Assembly: GCA_963989385.1 (NCBI GenBank)
Contig: OZ022508.1
Span: 53,669,087-53,733,086 of the forward strand
Source of the DNA: Ctena decussata
Taxonomy: Eukaryota > Mollusca > Bivalvia > Lucinida > Lucinidae
DNA length: 64,000 nucleotides
Reading direction: 5' to 3'
Shown here piece after piece: positions 12,886 to 24,200 of the stretch; position 1 is the first letter of the stretch, and each line of letters starts with the position of its first letter. The translations under genes were made by a program, and so were the position numbers. The notes beneath the pieces are model-generated. The model saw only the letters and a list, made by a program, of their open reading frames with translations, was not told where the DNA came from and made no database searches.

Positions 12886-13855
12886 ATTGTGCTTATGGTC
12901 TTACACTTGTAAAGGGACGCTGATTTTATCAGCTGATGAAAATACTCAAGTTCATTTCACCCGCTGATAACAAACATGCCTGTCTGTGATAGTGGGATTT
13001 CCAGATCTCAAGATACCAACCTGTCCATGCCCTGATTTTACATCAAAACCAAAGATTCTAAAATCCAATTTTTTTTAATGGCCAACTGTAGAGTTAATTT
13101 CATTGGTCTGTTGCTTTGTTTACAATTCAAACAACAGTGTATGCTATGAGTCGTCTGCTAAGTTCGAAAGCAGAATGAGTCAGCTGTTATATTAAACTTA
13201 GTGAAATAGCATTATAGTATTCTCTTCTTTCCAGAGGTCATTCTTTCTGACTTCTGCAGTAGGAGAGTATCGTAAAGGCGGCATTATAACAGCCAAACAT
13301 TGACAAACCTCGTATTCTGCCTTCACCAATTTATTGCACCTTGTGGACTTTGGAGACTTTGAATAGTACACAATTTAGAGTGTGATTCCGAACACTTGAC
13401 AGTAGGAAATGGAACTTTGAAATACGTCACGTTCTGATGACGTAGGCCCTTGTCAAGGGTGACTTTCAGTATTCCATTACTTACCACTGTAGAATTCATC
13501 TGAACCATGGGGAAACTAAAAGTGCGTTTGATACAATGGCAATGCGCATGCGAATATGCAAGTTTCATCATAAAACATACTTATAAAATTACCTGTCAGT
13601 TTTGAAATGTTCAACTAACAAAATATTCCTTTCGACTGTTGGCTTGTCTGTTCATTTTCCATACCATAAAATGCGCGATGTTTGTTCATTGCTCTAGAAC
13701 CGATCTTGTGACTATATTCATAAAACTGACTTAATGTTAATTTGAAATTATTTCATGATTGTTACGAATTTCAAAACAACTTCTACGAGGTGTTTTGTCG
13801 TTACTGCGTCAAGGCATTGCACACCCACACCCACACGCATACACGCACACACACT

Positions 13856-13923
<68 letters not shown>

Positions 13924-14113
13924 CTGAGTATTTCGTAAATCGTAACAAAAGACTACAAAACTACATGTATACATCGTGATCAGCTTATTTTATTTTGTAA
14001 CTTGAAACTGTACGTCGAGAGATCTATTTTAAAGTAAGTCATATCATTTTCCACAGAATGATCTTTAAGTTTTATTTATTCACATAAATATGGAAGCATA
14101 TACAACAATTATA
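12886..14113. other. No gene recognised; contains (CA)n
   Basis: No supported gene. The only distinctive feature is the CA microsatellite at about 13819-13920. Frames across it on both strands encode simple Thr/His or Val/Cys repeats and are artefacts. Confidence 0.55.
13819..13920. repeat. (CA)n microsatellite
   Basis: About 100 bp of (AC)n, imperfect in the first third and pure from about 13856 to 13920. Confidence 0.97.
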
Positions 14114-14729
14114 CACTGCTAAAAATATTTAAAGGAACAGCAGGTATTTTTCCATAGATGTTACTACAACATATGCCCAGTTTAACGGCCCACAAATTTG
14201 ACCGTCAGTGGGCAAGAAGTTCCATCTTTTTGAGCACTTTTAAGAAGAATCAAAGTTTAAGACAACCAGAATTTCAACACAACAGATGCCCTGCTCATTT
14301 CCATGGTACAAGATTTGCAATTTTCTTATTTTCTGAAATTGAGTAATTTTGCTGAAGTCTATAAAATCTCATAAACTTCAGTTCAAAAGGATCTTCTCAA
14401 TAAGGGTCATCTTGAAAGACATTCACTTTCATAGACAAAGTGGTTCTTTTGGTTTTGGTTGAAATTTTCACGCTTTTCATCTGTTCTGAAAAATTGCAAA
14501 TTTTTAGCAAAATTCCAGTTTTACTTAAATCTGTCCATGGACAAGGGCAGGGCAAATATTGGATCAAAAACTGTGCAGTCAGTAACCTTTCCCCTCTTTA
14601 GAAAAATGGCAAAATAAATGGAAAATCCGTGTCTTTATCGATCGAAAGTATATAACCTCAAAGTGGGGATGCGTTGCACTGTTGTCTATGGAAAAATATC
14701 AGGTGTTCCTTGAAATATTTTGAGCAGTG
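14114..14729. mobile_element. 616-bp TIR element with TA TSD (Tc1/mariner-type MITE)
   Basis: The left end is CACTGCTAAAAATATTTAAA; the reverse complement of the right end is CACTGCTCAAAATATTTCAA. Both continue with AGGAACA and TATTTTTCCATAGA, so the TIR exceeds 50 bp with mismatches. Both sides are flanked by TA (14112-14113 and 14730-14731). The TA duplication suggests mobilisation by a Tc1/mariner-type transposase (inference). No transposase frame is present. Confidence 0.8.
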
Positions 14730-14731
14730 TA

Positions 14732-15441
14732 TAACAGCAATCACTAATAAAACGCCCTTTCAGAACGTTGACAATTTAATTATTAAACTATAAAAGCATA
14801 TTGAGCTAAAACATGATAATCAAACCTGATATGAAGACAGCAGGGCAAAAAATCTGCAGGCAAATTTAGACATTTGCTGACGGAAAAAGACGGTTATTTC
14901 ATTTTAGGAGAGGAGCGAATTTGAGTATCAAGAAGAAATAACAAAAACACACAGCTAGATTCAATGGATAAGGCTATAAGATCACGGCAAGGGCTTAAAT
15001 TCCGTAAAATAGATTTAAGCATCTTCAGGCACCCACCCCTCAGTTAGTAATTACTGACCGTTCCAAGGCGGTACCTCAGTTTATCTGTGTCATTTTTTGT
15101 TATTCATTGTGTCCGCATAGCTGTAGTCTTTGAATATAACAATCGGTTTGTTTTTCTGTATATTCTCTCTCAGTCAGACTAAAGAGATAAATAATTGAAA
15201 ATTGGTAGATGTTTTGTGATTAAGGCTAGCTGTATGACAATCATACTGGGAAAGAGCTATTAAGGTTTATATCCGCTCGTGTTGTCTTGCTTTGGGTTAC
15301 TATTTCCCGTTTGGTGTCGTACAGAAGCTGTGCAATTTGATGGTATCAGTTCCTGATTATTGTCCCTATACGCTACTATAAAATGCGCTATCGGTTTGAA
15401 TATATCGCAAAACAATTACTTTGTAGACATAATTAGCGAAT
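14732..15441. other. No gene recognised
   Basis: AT-rich, no supported gene or repeat. Confidence 0.5.
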
Positions 15442-15688
15442 CTGGGGCCAAGTGCACAAAGCAAACGTAAGCCTATGCTCGACGTACGTCCGTCGTAAAT
15501 ATGTCGCAGAATTTTAATCCGTGTGCACAACCGAGGCGTGTCGTAAACGAAGTCGGAAAATTGCTTCAAAACTCACAAATCACTTCGCGCGCTTGGATTA
15601 AAACAAAGTCGTAGTATAGACTTAGTTGCGCCGACGTTCGTAAGCTACGCCGGCGTAGTCTACGCCTCCTTTGTGCACTCGGCCCCAG
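15442..15688. mobile_element. 247-bp MITE with CTGGGGCC termini
   Basis: The left end is CTGGGGCCAAGTGCACAAAG; the right end is its inverse with one mismatch (CTTTGTGCACTCGGCCCCAG, after allowing one base). AT dinucleotides flank both sides. The interior is unusually CpG-rich for this window (CGACGTACGTCCGTCG, GCGCCGACGTTCG). No coding capacity. Confidence 0.75.
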
Positions 15689-15884
15689 ATTATCTAGGAA
15701 AGCTGTCATGAGACATCTATGGACAACTAGACTTGTACGTGTCATTGGGGGGATCAAATTTTACAAAATGCTGTATTCGTTGCGAACAAATTGCCAAAAA
15801 TTCATACACGGGTGACTAATTTCATATGAATAACCGCAAGTGAAAGATTCTGTTTGTCATATGACTAATTTAAGTCATGACCTA

Positions 15885-16206
15885 CACTGTAAAAACAATC
15901 CGTAGATTTTACGGTAGAATAACTGGCAACCAGCTGCCAGTCCTTTCTCCTTTTCTTTTTTACGAGCGCCCGTAAACATTAGAGGAATCATCACGCAGAG
16001 TAGGGTAAAGTGGGATAGGTATTATTCTGCTCGTTCATCCCTTCAACACTATAAAGGTATTTTCGAGCGCGGTCAGTTAACATTACCCCACCATATTGAT
16101 TTCCACAACCTGTTCTACCGGCAGACGCCCGTAAAAATAACAGGAAAAGGGCTGGCAGCTGGTTGCCAGTTATTCTACCGTAATATCTACGGATTCTTTT
16201 ACAGTG
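15885..16206. mobile_element. Family M CACTGTAAAA MITE, copy 1 (322 bp)
   Basis: The ends CACTGTAAAAACAATCCGTA and, inverted, CACTGTAAAAGAATCCGTA are followed on both arms by GGTAGAATAACTGGCAACC and AGCTGCCAG: a TIR of about 55 bp. The left flank is TA; the right flank reads CA, a decayed TA. The same family occurs at 60007-60323. Confidence 0.85.
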
Positions 16207-17238
16207 CATAAAGTTGACATTATTTCAATAGAACCTATAACACCGCTAGTAATTAGGTAATATGTAACGTGGGGGCAAGCCACTGAATAATACGCGTCAT
16301 ATGATATAAAGAAATAAAATAATTAGTCAACGACATACAACGAATATACATGTATAACTCAGTCAGCCCTCTGTAAAGAATAAAATGTCTAGATATCAGC
16401 AAGTTTTAATTTTTAATTAAAATTTGGCATTGTGGTCTCCTATATATTTGTCAACTTCCCTTTCTGTTTGAAGTAGGTGTAAATAAAATAAGTATTAATG
16501 CGTTTTATCTATTTTGTATCTTCTAGGTAGCTTCATTTATATGTCTACGTATTATGTTTAGCTTTCGGTGTTAATGTACTGATGTGCAGTTTCCGCTTCA
16601 TCTGGATCTATATGCTTCATGCCCTTTGTCTCTGAATTCTCAGACTGATATAGCTTGGACAAAATATTCTTGACGTATTTTTTTCGTCTGCTTTTTGGCA
16701 CTTTAAAGGCTCATTCCCGTTAGTAATTATAAAGCTTAGTTTCTCTCTTTACAAGCATATTTCATCTTTCCTATTCTATAATGAGTACTCGTCAACATAT
16801 AATTGTTGAACTAATAGAACTTTCCAAAGACTTTTGATTTTATGTCTTGTTTGTTATAAGTGTGATTAACGATTTCATAATACATCTGTCATGTGTGAGA
16901 CTTTCCTTCTGTCTTTATACATTGTATTATTTCTAAAATTCAAAACGTGACGGTTGGTTTAGATAGCCTTTTTTATTTTCTTTTTATAAGTTTGTCTGTC
17001 ATTAGAAATGATGTCCTGTTTATGGAATTCGCTTACCTAACATTCTTAATTACTACTACAAAAATATTTATAAACAAAGATACCAAGGAAAAGCCACAAA
17101 CACAAAACTAAGTAACAAAAACATCGAAAGAGGAGGAACGAGAATCACGAACGATCATACAGAACAACACATTTTCAATAAGAGACAAAACCAGTCTAAC
17201 AAAGGTGATCCTACTAGGAATTGGTCGGTCAGTCTTTT
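16207..17238. other. Mostly unassigned; decayed family H fragment near 16590-16725
   Basis: A segment containing GATCTATATG and then GACGTATTTTTTTCGTCTGC and TTTTTGGCACTTTAAAG parallels the right half of the family H copy at 8912-9122. The rest shows nothing recognisable. Confidence 0.4.
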
Positions 17239-17440
17239 AAGGTGTACGGGAAACCTCTATGTTTTCCGCTATTTTGTTTCGAAGGGAGACAACTTTGTGA
17301 CTTCCTGTTTGCTCCCATGATTGACAAAGCTCCTTCAAAAGGGAGTCAACTATAGGCGAAACTACTTCCCTATTCAGAAAGAACGCAAAATATAAATGGC
17401 GGAATGGATTCCCCTGAAAATGAACCCCTTTACCTTAACT
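17239..17440 (-). repeat. Family Q repeat, copy 3
   Basis: Reverse-orientation copy. It starts with AAGGTGTACGGGAAACCTC and contains AAGGGAGACAACTTTGTGAC and TTCCTGTTTGCT, then GGGAGTCAACT and a terminal CCCCTGAAAATG. It lies only 8 bp from the family P copy that follows. Confidence 0.7.
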
Positions 17441-17448
17441 AAAAGCAT

Positions 17449-17677
17449 TGAGTAAAACCAACAAAGTAGCATGTGCGCCCAGCGGAAATCTAGAGCAGCC
17501 TGAGCATCCGCCCAGTCTGACCAGAGTCTTCGCTGTCCGCTTGGAGCTGGCTAAGATCCTTATCTGCCCTTAAAGCGAACAGCGAAGACTCTGATCGAAT
17601 TGAGCGCATGCCCAGGCTGATCTGAGTCTTTACTGGGCGTAAATGCCATTTTGTGGGTTTTGTCGTGTCGCGGCTCA
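17449..17677. mobile_element. Family P palindromic MITE, copy 2
   Basis: The right end (GTCGTGTCGCGGCTCA) is intact. The left end is shortened to TGAG followed directly by TAAAACCAACAAAGT, a deletion of about 10 bp inside the terminal repeat. The central arms, with GATCAGA and CTGGGC blocks, are retained. Confidence 0.8.
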
Positions 17678-18478
17678 TTTAGTTATGATGCAGCTCTAAG
17701 GACAATAGGTGTTCGTTCCTACAGGTGCATTACTGTAACTCATGTAATTTTAAACTTAAAACGGTTAAAGAGGATGATACAAGCGAATTCCACATTCTGT
17801 TCATGACAGATCATAAATCATCAGATATCCCGAATGAACGCTTAGGGACCGACCATTTGATATTTTTTTGGGGGCGGGGGGCTGGTATTCTTGGCCGAAG
17901 CCAGTTTATTTTTTTTCACTGGCCTCTGGAAGCAATTTCTTTTTTTCACCTTGAGGGAGCTAATTTCATTTTTTTGCAAACTAACTCGAACATTTTTTTT
18001 AATTTTATATGCTGAACTATCAGATCCTTATTTATTTGACCTTAACATCCTTTTATTTTACCCACATCAGTATTTTTTACACCTTATTTTCTCACAAAAA
18101 GAACATGGTGCTGTCTGTAACCAGGCTTAGGGCATGTTTTCGCCTGCTTTTGCAAACCAGTGCCTGGAGCATGCTACTCTCTTCATCTATGGCACAGATG
18201 CAAACATCCCTGTAAAATCTTGGCAAAAAATAGGCCTTAAATTAGGGTTATTTTGACCAAAAATGAGGGCTATTTTCGCAAAGTCTTATGGCTAACATTA
18301 GGAATTTAAGTTTTTTTTTTCTAGCCCAATCATTTGCCCAAACATGCTTTTATTTGCGATTTGAAAGTTTGATAAATACTTATTGATAGAATCACATTAT
18401 AAATGAATGAAAGTTAATACATGGCTAAAAGTTCTTTGCTAAGAAGTTAACAAAGAGGGGTCTGGGGCGCAATGCCCC

Positions 18479-18679
18479 CAAGATTGATTGATTGAGTAGA
18501 TGCTTAACGTCCTCGGTAAACAGCTATGGTCATGTCGGGACGGTCAGTTACCCTAACCACACTATTCCTGGGCAGGCTTAGACCTCCTAAGCGGTTAACC
18601 AGTACTAAGTGCACATACGTAACTGACAACTGCCCTTCTTGAATCAGCGGAAGGAGAAACGAAAGTATGTGGCCAGACC
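18479..18679 (-). mobile_element. SINE-1, 5'-truncated copy
   Basis: Closely matches the body and tail of the complete SINE at 36048-36317: GCTTAACGTCC, GGTCATGTCGGGACGGTCAG, CTGGGCAGGCTTAGACCTCC and GGAGAAACGAAAGTATGTGG. It stops at GGCCAGACC and so lacks the ~70-bp tRNA-like head. The tail is (GATT)n at the left end. ATGCCCC occurs on both sides (18472-18478 and 18680-18686), a probable TSD. Confidence 0.88.
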
Positions 18680-18690
18680 ATGCCCCACAG

Positions 18691-18756
18691 AAGCTAAAGC
18701 AATTTTCCAATTTTAATGGCAGAAGCCAAAGCAATTTTCCAATTTTAATGGCAATT
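18691..18756. repeat. 33-bp tandem duplication
   Basis: Two adjacent copies of an AGC(T/C)AAAGCAATTTTCC-ATTTTAATGGC unit lie just inside the host element, next to the SINE insertion. Confidence 0.8.
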
Positions 18757-19270
18757 TTAAGACTGGAAACAATAGAGAAAAGCTAGGGGTGATGATAAAA
18801 GAAATAAGGGCTTTTTTGTTTAGGAATTTTGCCTTTTAGAGTGTTTATTTTGCCGTAATGGCTTTGTTTCCCAGAAGCTAGTAACTCTTTTGCAATTCAG
18901 TTTTTGTAGAAACATTTACTTAGTAATGCAGCAGATCAATAAGCATACATGGGGTTGCGGGGGGGGGGGGATGCTGCTGGTGTAAAACGATTGTAGATAA
19001 TATTAAAACATTACTATAAATATGGGGGGAAGCCAGTGATATTTTAAAAACTCAATTCAATTGGAATTATCTGCAGACTATTTTGTTTCGAAATTTTGGG
19101 TGGAGCCAGACTATTTTTTTCACTTATTTTTGAGGACAGATTATTTTTTTAAATCCCCTTATGAGCCAATTTATTTGTTCCAGCATATCCAAAGACAGGG
19201 ATTATTTTTTTTGAAAAATATAACAGCCCCCCCCCCCCCCCTCTTTGAATATCAAATGGTCGGTCCCTTA

Positions 19271-19909
19271 GCAAATTGCCAAATTTGGTTGCTATCTACA
19301 TGTATAGTGTTAAATACTTTTAATATAGAATACAATATGACGACATACCTCAAAACGAATAAGTATGTATAACTGTTCCTCTGTTGTCAAGCATAAATAC
19401 CATAATGTAATTATCATCATAACAGGATCTTATATGTATGGAAACCGCTGTTGTTTATTATTTCTGAAATTAAAGCAGCAATAATCCAGCCCCGGCATAG
19501 AAAAAGGGTTACTGGCAAATGTACACAGAGCACGGACATAGGAAAGCCTGTGCGTTCGCGGCACCTGGTTTTTGCTACTTGTACGCACGATGATTTTGGA
19601 CCGAAAGAAATTAGCATGCACGAAAATGGAGGCGATAAGAAGGCCGCATTAATGTACAGATTGGCTTAAGAGTTGCTGGTCACAGATGAATTTTGCGGAG
19701 TGAAGTTCAATCCTGCTCGCAGAGTACTTCCGTCTTCATAGTCTCATCCTTTTAGCGTCGTTTAAATTACTTCTGTTGTTGTACGATAGTCGGTTTGTTT
19801 ACCATTAACAGATTGTTTTATAATATACATGTTTACCTGTGGGCGTGACTAAATTCGGTCTTTGATAAATTGAGAACTAAGCTAGGACAATGGCAGACTA
19901 AGCTAATTT
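19271..19909. other. No gene recognised
   Basis: Contains a 72-codon plus-strand frame (19451-19669) in slightly more GC-rich sequence than its surroundings. It has no recognisable motif and no obvious splice context, so it is not called. Confidence 0.4.
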
Positions 19910-20640
19910 GTCGAATGTGTAGATGTGGACGTGTGGAACCTCCACATTGTGGATCCACATGATTCACAACATCCACATCAAATCCACATCATCCACATAA
20001 ACTACACACAACATCCACATCAAATTTACATCATCCACATAAACTACATGCAACATCCACATCAAATCCACATCATCCACTCTGTCGAATGTGTAGATGT
20101 GGACGTGTGGAACCTCCACACGTTGGATCCACATGATCCACAAAACATCCACATCAAATCCACATCATCCACATAAACTACACACAACATCCACAAAACA
20201 TCCACATCATCCAAACTGTCGAATGTGTAGATGTGGACGTGTGGAAACTCCACATTGTGGATCCACATCAGCCAACAAGCATCCACATCAAATCCACATC
20301 ATCCACATAAGCTCCACAAAACATCCACATCAAATCCACATCATCCACACTGTCGAATGTGTAGATGTGGACGTGTGGAAACTCCACATTGTGGATCCAC
20401 ATCAGCCACAAAACATCCACATCAAATCCACATTATCCACATAAACTCCACACAACGTCCACAAAACATGTACATCATCCACATCAACTCCACACAACAT
20501 CCACATCTACTCCACACAACATCCACAAAACATGTACATCATCCACATCAACTCCACATAACATCCACAAAACATCCACATCAAATCCACATCATCCACA
20601 TTAACTCCACAATTACAGTGTGGATATGTGGATGTTGCTA
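19910..20640. repeat. Higher-order CCACAT minisatellite
   Basis: The basic unit is a ~40-bp run of CATCCACATCAAATCCACAT-type words. A second module starting GTCGAATGTGTAGATGTGG and ending in CTCCACATTGTGGATCC recurs at 19910, 20084, 20218 and 20352. Spacings are 174, 134 and 134 bp, and the first spacing is longer by one ~40-bp sub-unit, so it is a higher-order repeat. The GTAGATGTGGACGTGTGG half is partly complementary to the CCACATC words, so the strands can fold back. Open frames through the array on both strands reflect absence of stops in the unit, not coding. Confidence 0.92.
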
Positions 20641-20733
20641 TTTTCCCTTCAAAATATGATAAGCGCAGCTTCTGTGGAGGACAATGTCTTGTACACTTCA
20701 GTTAGAAATAACTGACGTCCTAAACGTTCTAGC

Positions 20734-20905
20734 ATAACGTCACAACTGGCCAAAGACGTCGCGTGATCCCGCAAAGTATTCTTGTGGGATCCTACAGTTC
20801 CTACAGACTTCCTACAACATAACGTCACAACTGGCCAAAGACGTCGCGTGATCCCGCAAGTTTTCTTGTGTGCTCCTACAGATCCTACAAACTTCCTACA
20901 ACGTC
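20734..20905. repeat. 85-bp tandem duplication
   Basis: Two near-identical units start ATAACGTCACAACTGGCC at 20734 and 20819 and share GACGTCGCGTGATCCCGCAA. They are followed by shorter related words (TCCCGCAAAGTTG and GATCCCACGA) to about 20950. Confidence 0.9.
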
Positions 20906-21059
20906 CCGCAAAGTTGCATGCATGATCCCACGACTATTTCTTGTAGGAAAATGGCGCTGAATCGTCCTAAGAACAGCTCTGAGAGCCTAAGAACTTGACT
21001 TCTACGGCTTTGCAAGGGCCTAACACAGGCTTACTAGTCTGAGGAAGTTAACTCATGGA

Positions 21060-21172
21060 TTGTCATCTATGGGGATCACCATGTATTTTTACACTAGGCG
21101 ACCCTGCGGACTTAGTTTTTTTCAAGCCAAAATTCTATGTAAAAATACATGGGAAAATCGGTCCCCATAGTG
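21060..21172. repeat. Small hairpin MITE-like inverted repeat
   Basis: The left arm, with CTATGGGGA and CCATGTATTTTTACA, is mirrored by TGTAAAAATACATGG and TCCCCATAG on the right, with short unpaired insertions. About 113 bp in total, non-coding. Confidence 0.65.
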
Positions 21173-21303
21173 ACTGTCCTTACTACTAAGGCCAGTAGGC
21201 CGAAAATTTGAAATAGCGAGTGATTTTGATTATAATGAAAAAATAATGTCAACTTTTGATAAAGGACTTCTATAACGGTTAATGCGTAGATTTCCCGCAA
21301 TAG

Positions 21304-21532
21304 AGGGGGTGGTCGGGTGGTGCGATGGTGCTGTGTATAACCTCCAGTGCCGGGGCGTCCTACTTATTGTAGGGCAAGGGCCTACTGTGCTTGCAGTAGG
21401 TGCGGGTGGAGTTTGTTTGGACGTTTTTTCTCTTGTCTATCATTTCTCTCTTCTTTCTCCCTCTCTCTTGGAGACGGCCCGATATAGACTGAAATACTGC
21501 CTCAAAGGGTCATTGAACCCAAATCAATCAAT
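21304..21532 (+). mobile_element. SINE-3, copy 1
   Basis: One of four copies. Landmarks in order are GGTGGTCGGGTGGTGCGATG (resembles a Pol III A box, one mismatch), AGTGCCGGGGCGTCCTACTT, GGGCAAGGGCCTACTGTGCT, TGCAGTAGGTGCGGG, a pyrimidine-rich CTCTC/TTTCTCCC tract, GAGACGGCCCGATATAGACTG, then TTGAACCCAAATCAATCAAT as the tail. Frames crossing it are spurious. Confidence 0.8.
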
Positions 21533-21755
21533 TAAAAAATCCCTCAGGCTGATGCTATTTTTTTCCATACAATTTACATTGCAGCGAAACAGCGACAGTC
21601 CTCTCATATCTTTTGTCTAACGAAAATATAAAATATCTGAACAAAATTGCATACCTTGCACTATTCATATAATTATCTGCATATTTAAAGCTAAAATATG
21701 TTACGTTGAAAATGATAAAATCCAGATGAATCGTTGCTCCTGGGGTGCAAATAGT

Positions 21756-21834
21756 TTTTAGAAGAGTTTATCCCTATTTTGTAGGGCGCAAACACGATAA
21801 TGGCGGAGTTACTTTCCCTGAAAGTGTACCTATT
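21756..21834 (-). repeat. Family Q repeat, copy 4 (terminal fragment)
   Basis: Only the outer part remains: GATAATGGCGGAGTTACTTT and CCCTGAAAGTGTACC, the complement of the family's GTACACTTTCAGG terminus. Confidence 0.6.
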
Positions 21835-21953
21835 CGCATTCTAAGACTGTTCCTTGTAGACACACAACGCTGATACATCGTCAAACAACGTCGATGCCAT
21901 GTCTGTTTGAGGATGGATCACCTTAGTTTGACGTTCTGTGTTTTATCTAAATA

Positions 21954-22192
21954 TGAGTCGCGACACGATAAAACTAACAAAGTGGCATGTGCGCCCAGCG
22001 AAGACTCAGATCAGCCTGGGCATTCGCCCAGTCTGATCATAGTCCTCACTGTGCGCCGAAAGGGTAGTTAAGGATTTAAGCTACCTCCATGCCGACAGCG
22101 AAGCCTCTCATCAGGCTGGACTGATGCCCTGGCTGATCTGAGTCTTCGCTGGGCACACAACCATTTTGTTGGTTTTGTCGTGTCGGGGCTCA
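21954..22192. mobile_element. Family P palindromic MITE, copy 3
   Basis: The ends TGAGTCGCGACACGATAAAA and its inverse differ by a few substitutions. The internal mirrored blocks GCGCCCAGCG, GATCAGCCTGGGC and GATCTGAGTCTTCGCTGGGC are present. Confidence 0.83.
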
Positions 22193-22950
22193 ATTAACAA
22201 AGTACTACATGCATAAAGGACAATTTTTTGCCACCAGATTTTCCTGAAAAAATCAAAGTACAACAACTGCTTGGCTTACACTGTAAATATTTGATAGAAA
22301 GACTGCAGTTTATGGATTGAATATTATTTTTCCAGCTGACCAAATCGTAGGCTAGAAAGAGCCATTTAACACGAAAAAAGTAGCGAAAACATGTCATTTT
22401 CTTCATTTTTGACAGTTTCAAACATTTCGTCCACATACAGCACAGCCATAAACCAAAACTATATCTATTAAAATAGGTTATAGCCAGTGATAAAATCAAT
22501 AGTTTTATTGGTTTATGGTTGTGCTCTATTTGCAAAGTATTGGAAATCGTCCTTAAATCGCGGCTGAAAATTTGTTTCATCAAAGGCACTGCAGCCCCCA
22601 AACATTCCAAACCGCACATTTTAATCATTCCCCTATCCAAAAATGTTAAAATGTCGGTGCTGTCAATTTCATTTTTTACCATTTTTTTCGTTGTCTGTAA
22701 TTTGAAAATTCTAACATAACACCATATGAAGAGATTTAAGTTTGTTTTACAGAAATTTTATTTTAAAAATCAGTAACAAATTAAGATTTAAGTGTGACCG
22801 TCAACTACTTATTTCCTATACTGGATGACGGATTAAAATGATAATTGGTAATAGTAAAGCTACAAAATACGCAAAAGCGATTTTTGAAGGGAGCCAAAAT
22901 TAGCCCTAGATGCACGTGGTCCTTTAAAGATAACTAAACTGCGGTGCAGT
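22193..22950. other. Possible unclassified repeat, 162-codon spurious frame
   Basis: A 162-codon minus-strand frame (22194-22682) is Cys/Lys/Phe-rich with no motif, and I do not accept it as a gene. The left CATGCATAAAGGAC and, inverted, the right AAAGGACCACGTGCATC are weakly similar, so this may be a ~730-bp TIR element with decayed ends (inference). Confidence 0.3.
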
Positions 22951-23337
22951 CTGTGAACGTAGAAGGTTTTATCTGCAAAATATGCTTCTCATATGAAGTG
23001 CCGATTAATAGATTTATGTTAATTTTTCAGACTGGCCATTACAAGCTTAATTGTTACATCACTAAGCCAGGAAGCTTAGTATGTCCCTAAATGAAACATT
23101 TTAAGCTGTAGTGGATTAAATATTGGCATATCTGACTATGAAATGTCTCGTCTATGGGTGCAGGTGAACGAGGAAACGTCTCAGCTGACTCAAAACCATT
23201 CTCTATCGCTCTTTTCATGCTTTTCCCCCAGGAAAATGCTTTACCGTAAAAACTCTAAAATTTTGGTCACCTAAAATAGTTACCGTAATTCTCCTATCTA
23301 GAACGGAATTGTTTGTCTTTAAAATGTAATAATGTGA

Positions 23338-23455
23338 GTCCAAAAGATGTAGATGAACTGGCAGACAGTGTGGACCCTGATCAGGAGCAGTTTGATCAGG
23401 GTCTACACTTTTTGCTCAGACCTCTCAGTCCCAAGACCTAGATTTTTTGCGGCAA
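23338..23455. mobile_element. Family H hairpin MITE, copy 3 (core)
   Basis: The core is GTGGACCCTGATCAG, a short centre (GAGCAGTTT), then GATCAGGGTCTAC. The outer GGCAGACAGT parallels GGCAAACAGT in the 49.8-kb copy. The terminal TTAA ends are not recognisable. Confidence 0.6.
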
Positions 23456-24200
23456 AACCAAAGTGATTTTGTAGTAGTTCATAGAATAGCCAGCATGGTT
23501 TCTTCGTTTTCCTCGTCTTTGGTCTCAAATGTCTGAGTACAGGAAGTCTGTCTTAATTATGGGGTGTCAACATTATACATAGTAACTGTCAGACTATGGT
23601 ATAATCTTTGTTTTAACACAGATACAGATGTTACCATATATAGAGAAATTAATGTTTTTGTCTTTTTTTCAATATTGTACAGTGCAAATAAAACAAAGCC
23701 AAATTATCTCGTTCCAAATAGGAACGGTGGCGGTTTATGCTTTACGCGCTATACAAACAATCCACGAATCGCAGGCCCGATACTGCACACCTGCGTCTTA
23801 TATATACAAATAAAAGAATAACGTATAGCCGCGCAATTTGGCACTTGACTCCATTGGGTTGCTGACCAAGGCAAATCACTTGACAGAAATGAGCTAGCAA
23901 GCTATAGTACTTTTGCTCCCAAATGCAAATGCAAATGGGGCTATGCTTATTTTCTCGAAAACGATGAAAATATCATTCAAAGTTGTGATGCACTATATTT
24001 TTTTTTAATCAAATGCTAAAATTTTGATCTTTTGGATGCGTTTGTAAAATACTTTACATTTCATATAATGCACAAAAATAGCAGTTACACTGAAGGGAGT
24101 CGTACCTCGTCAGAACAGCCAAAATATTATTGGAAAGCAACAGTGTAAACTTGTTGTTAGGGCAGGCGTATATGAATGAAACAGTACAAATGTATTCAGA
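23456..24200. other. No gene recognised
   Basis: AT-rich, without supported features. Confidence 0.5.

Larger units (their letters stand above)
17845..19267. mobile_element. 1.42-kb TIR element with 3-bp TTA TSD (PIF/Harbinger-like)
   Basis: The left end GGGACCGACCATTTGATAT and the right end, inverted, GGGACCGACCATTTGATAT match perfectly over 19 bp. TTA flanks both sides (17842-17844 and 19268-19270). Next to each end is a homopolymer (G-rich at left, C15 at right in matching inverted position), then spaced T-runs of 7-9 in a ~30-bp rhythm (CCAGACTATTTTTTTCACTT-like units). A 3-bp TWA duplication with GGG-starting TIRs is typical of PIF/Harbinger (inference). No transposase frame is visible. 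It is interrupted by a truncated SINE-1 at 18479-18679. Confidence 0.8.

Noticed and set aside
13742..13979. Open frames across the (CA)n tract on both strands
   Set aside because: They translate the dinucleotide repeat and have no other content.
19451..19669. 72-codon frame as a host exon
   Set aside because: Slightly higher GC but no domain or convincing splice sites; left as unassigned.
19925..20659. Long frames (up to 142 codons) in the CCACAT array
   Set aside because: The repeat unit lacks stops in several frames on both strands; length follows from the repeat, not selection.
22194..22682. 162-codon minus-strand frame
   Set aside because: No recognisable domain and low-complexity composition; it begins directly beside a MITE.
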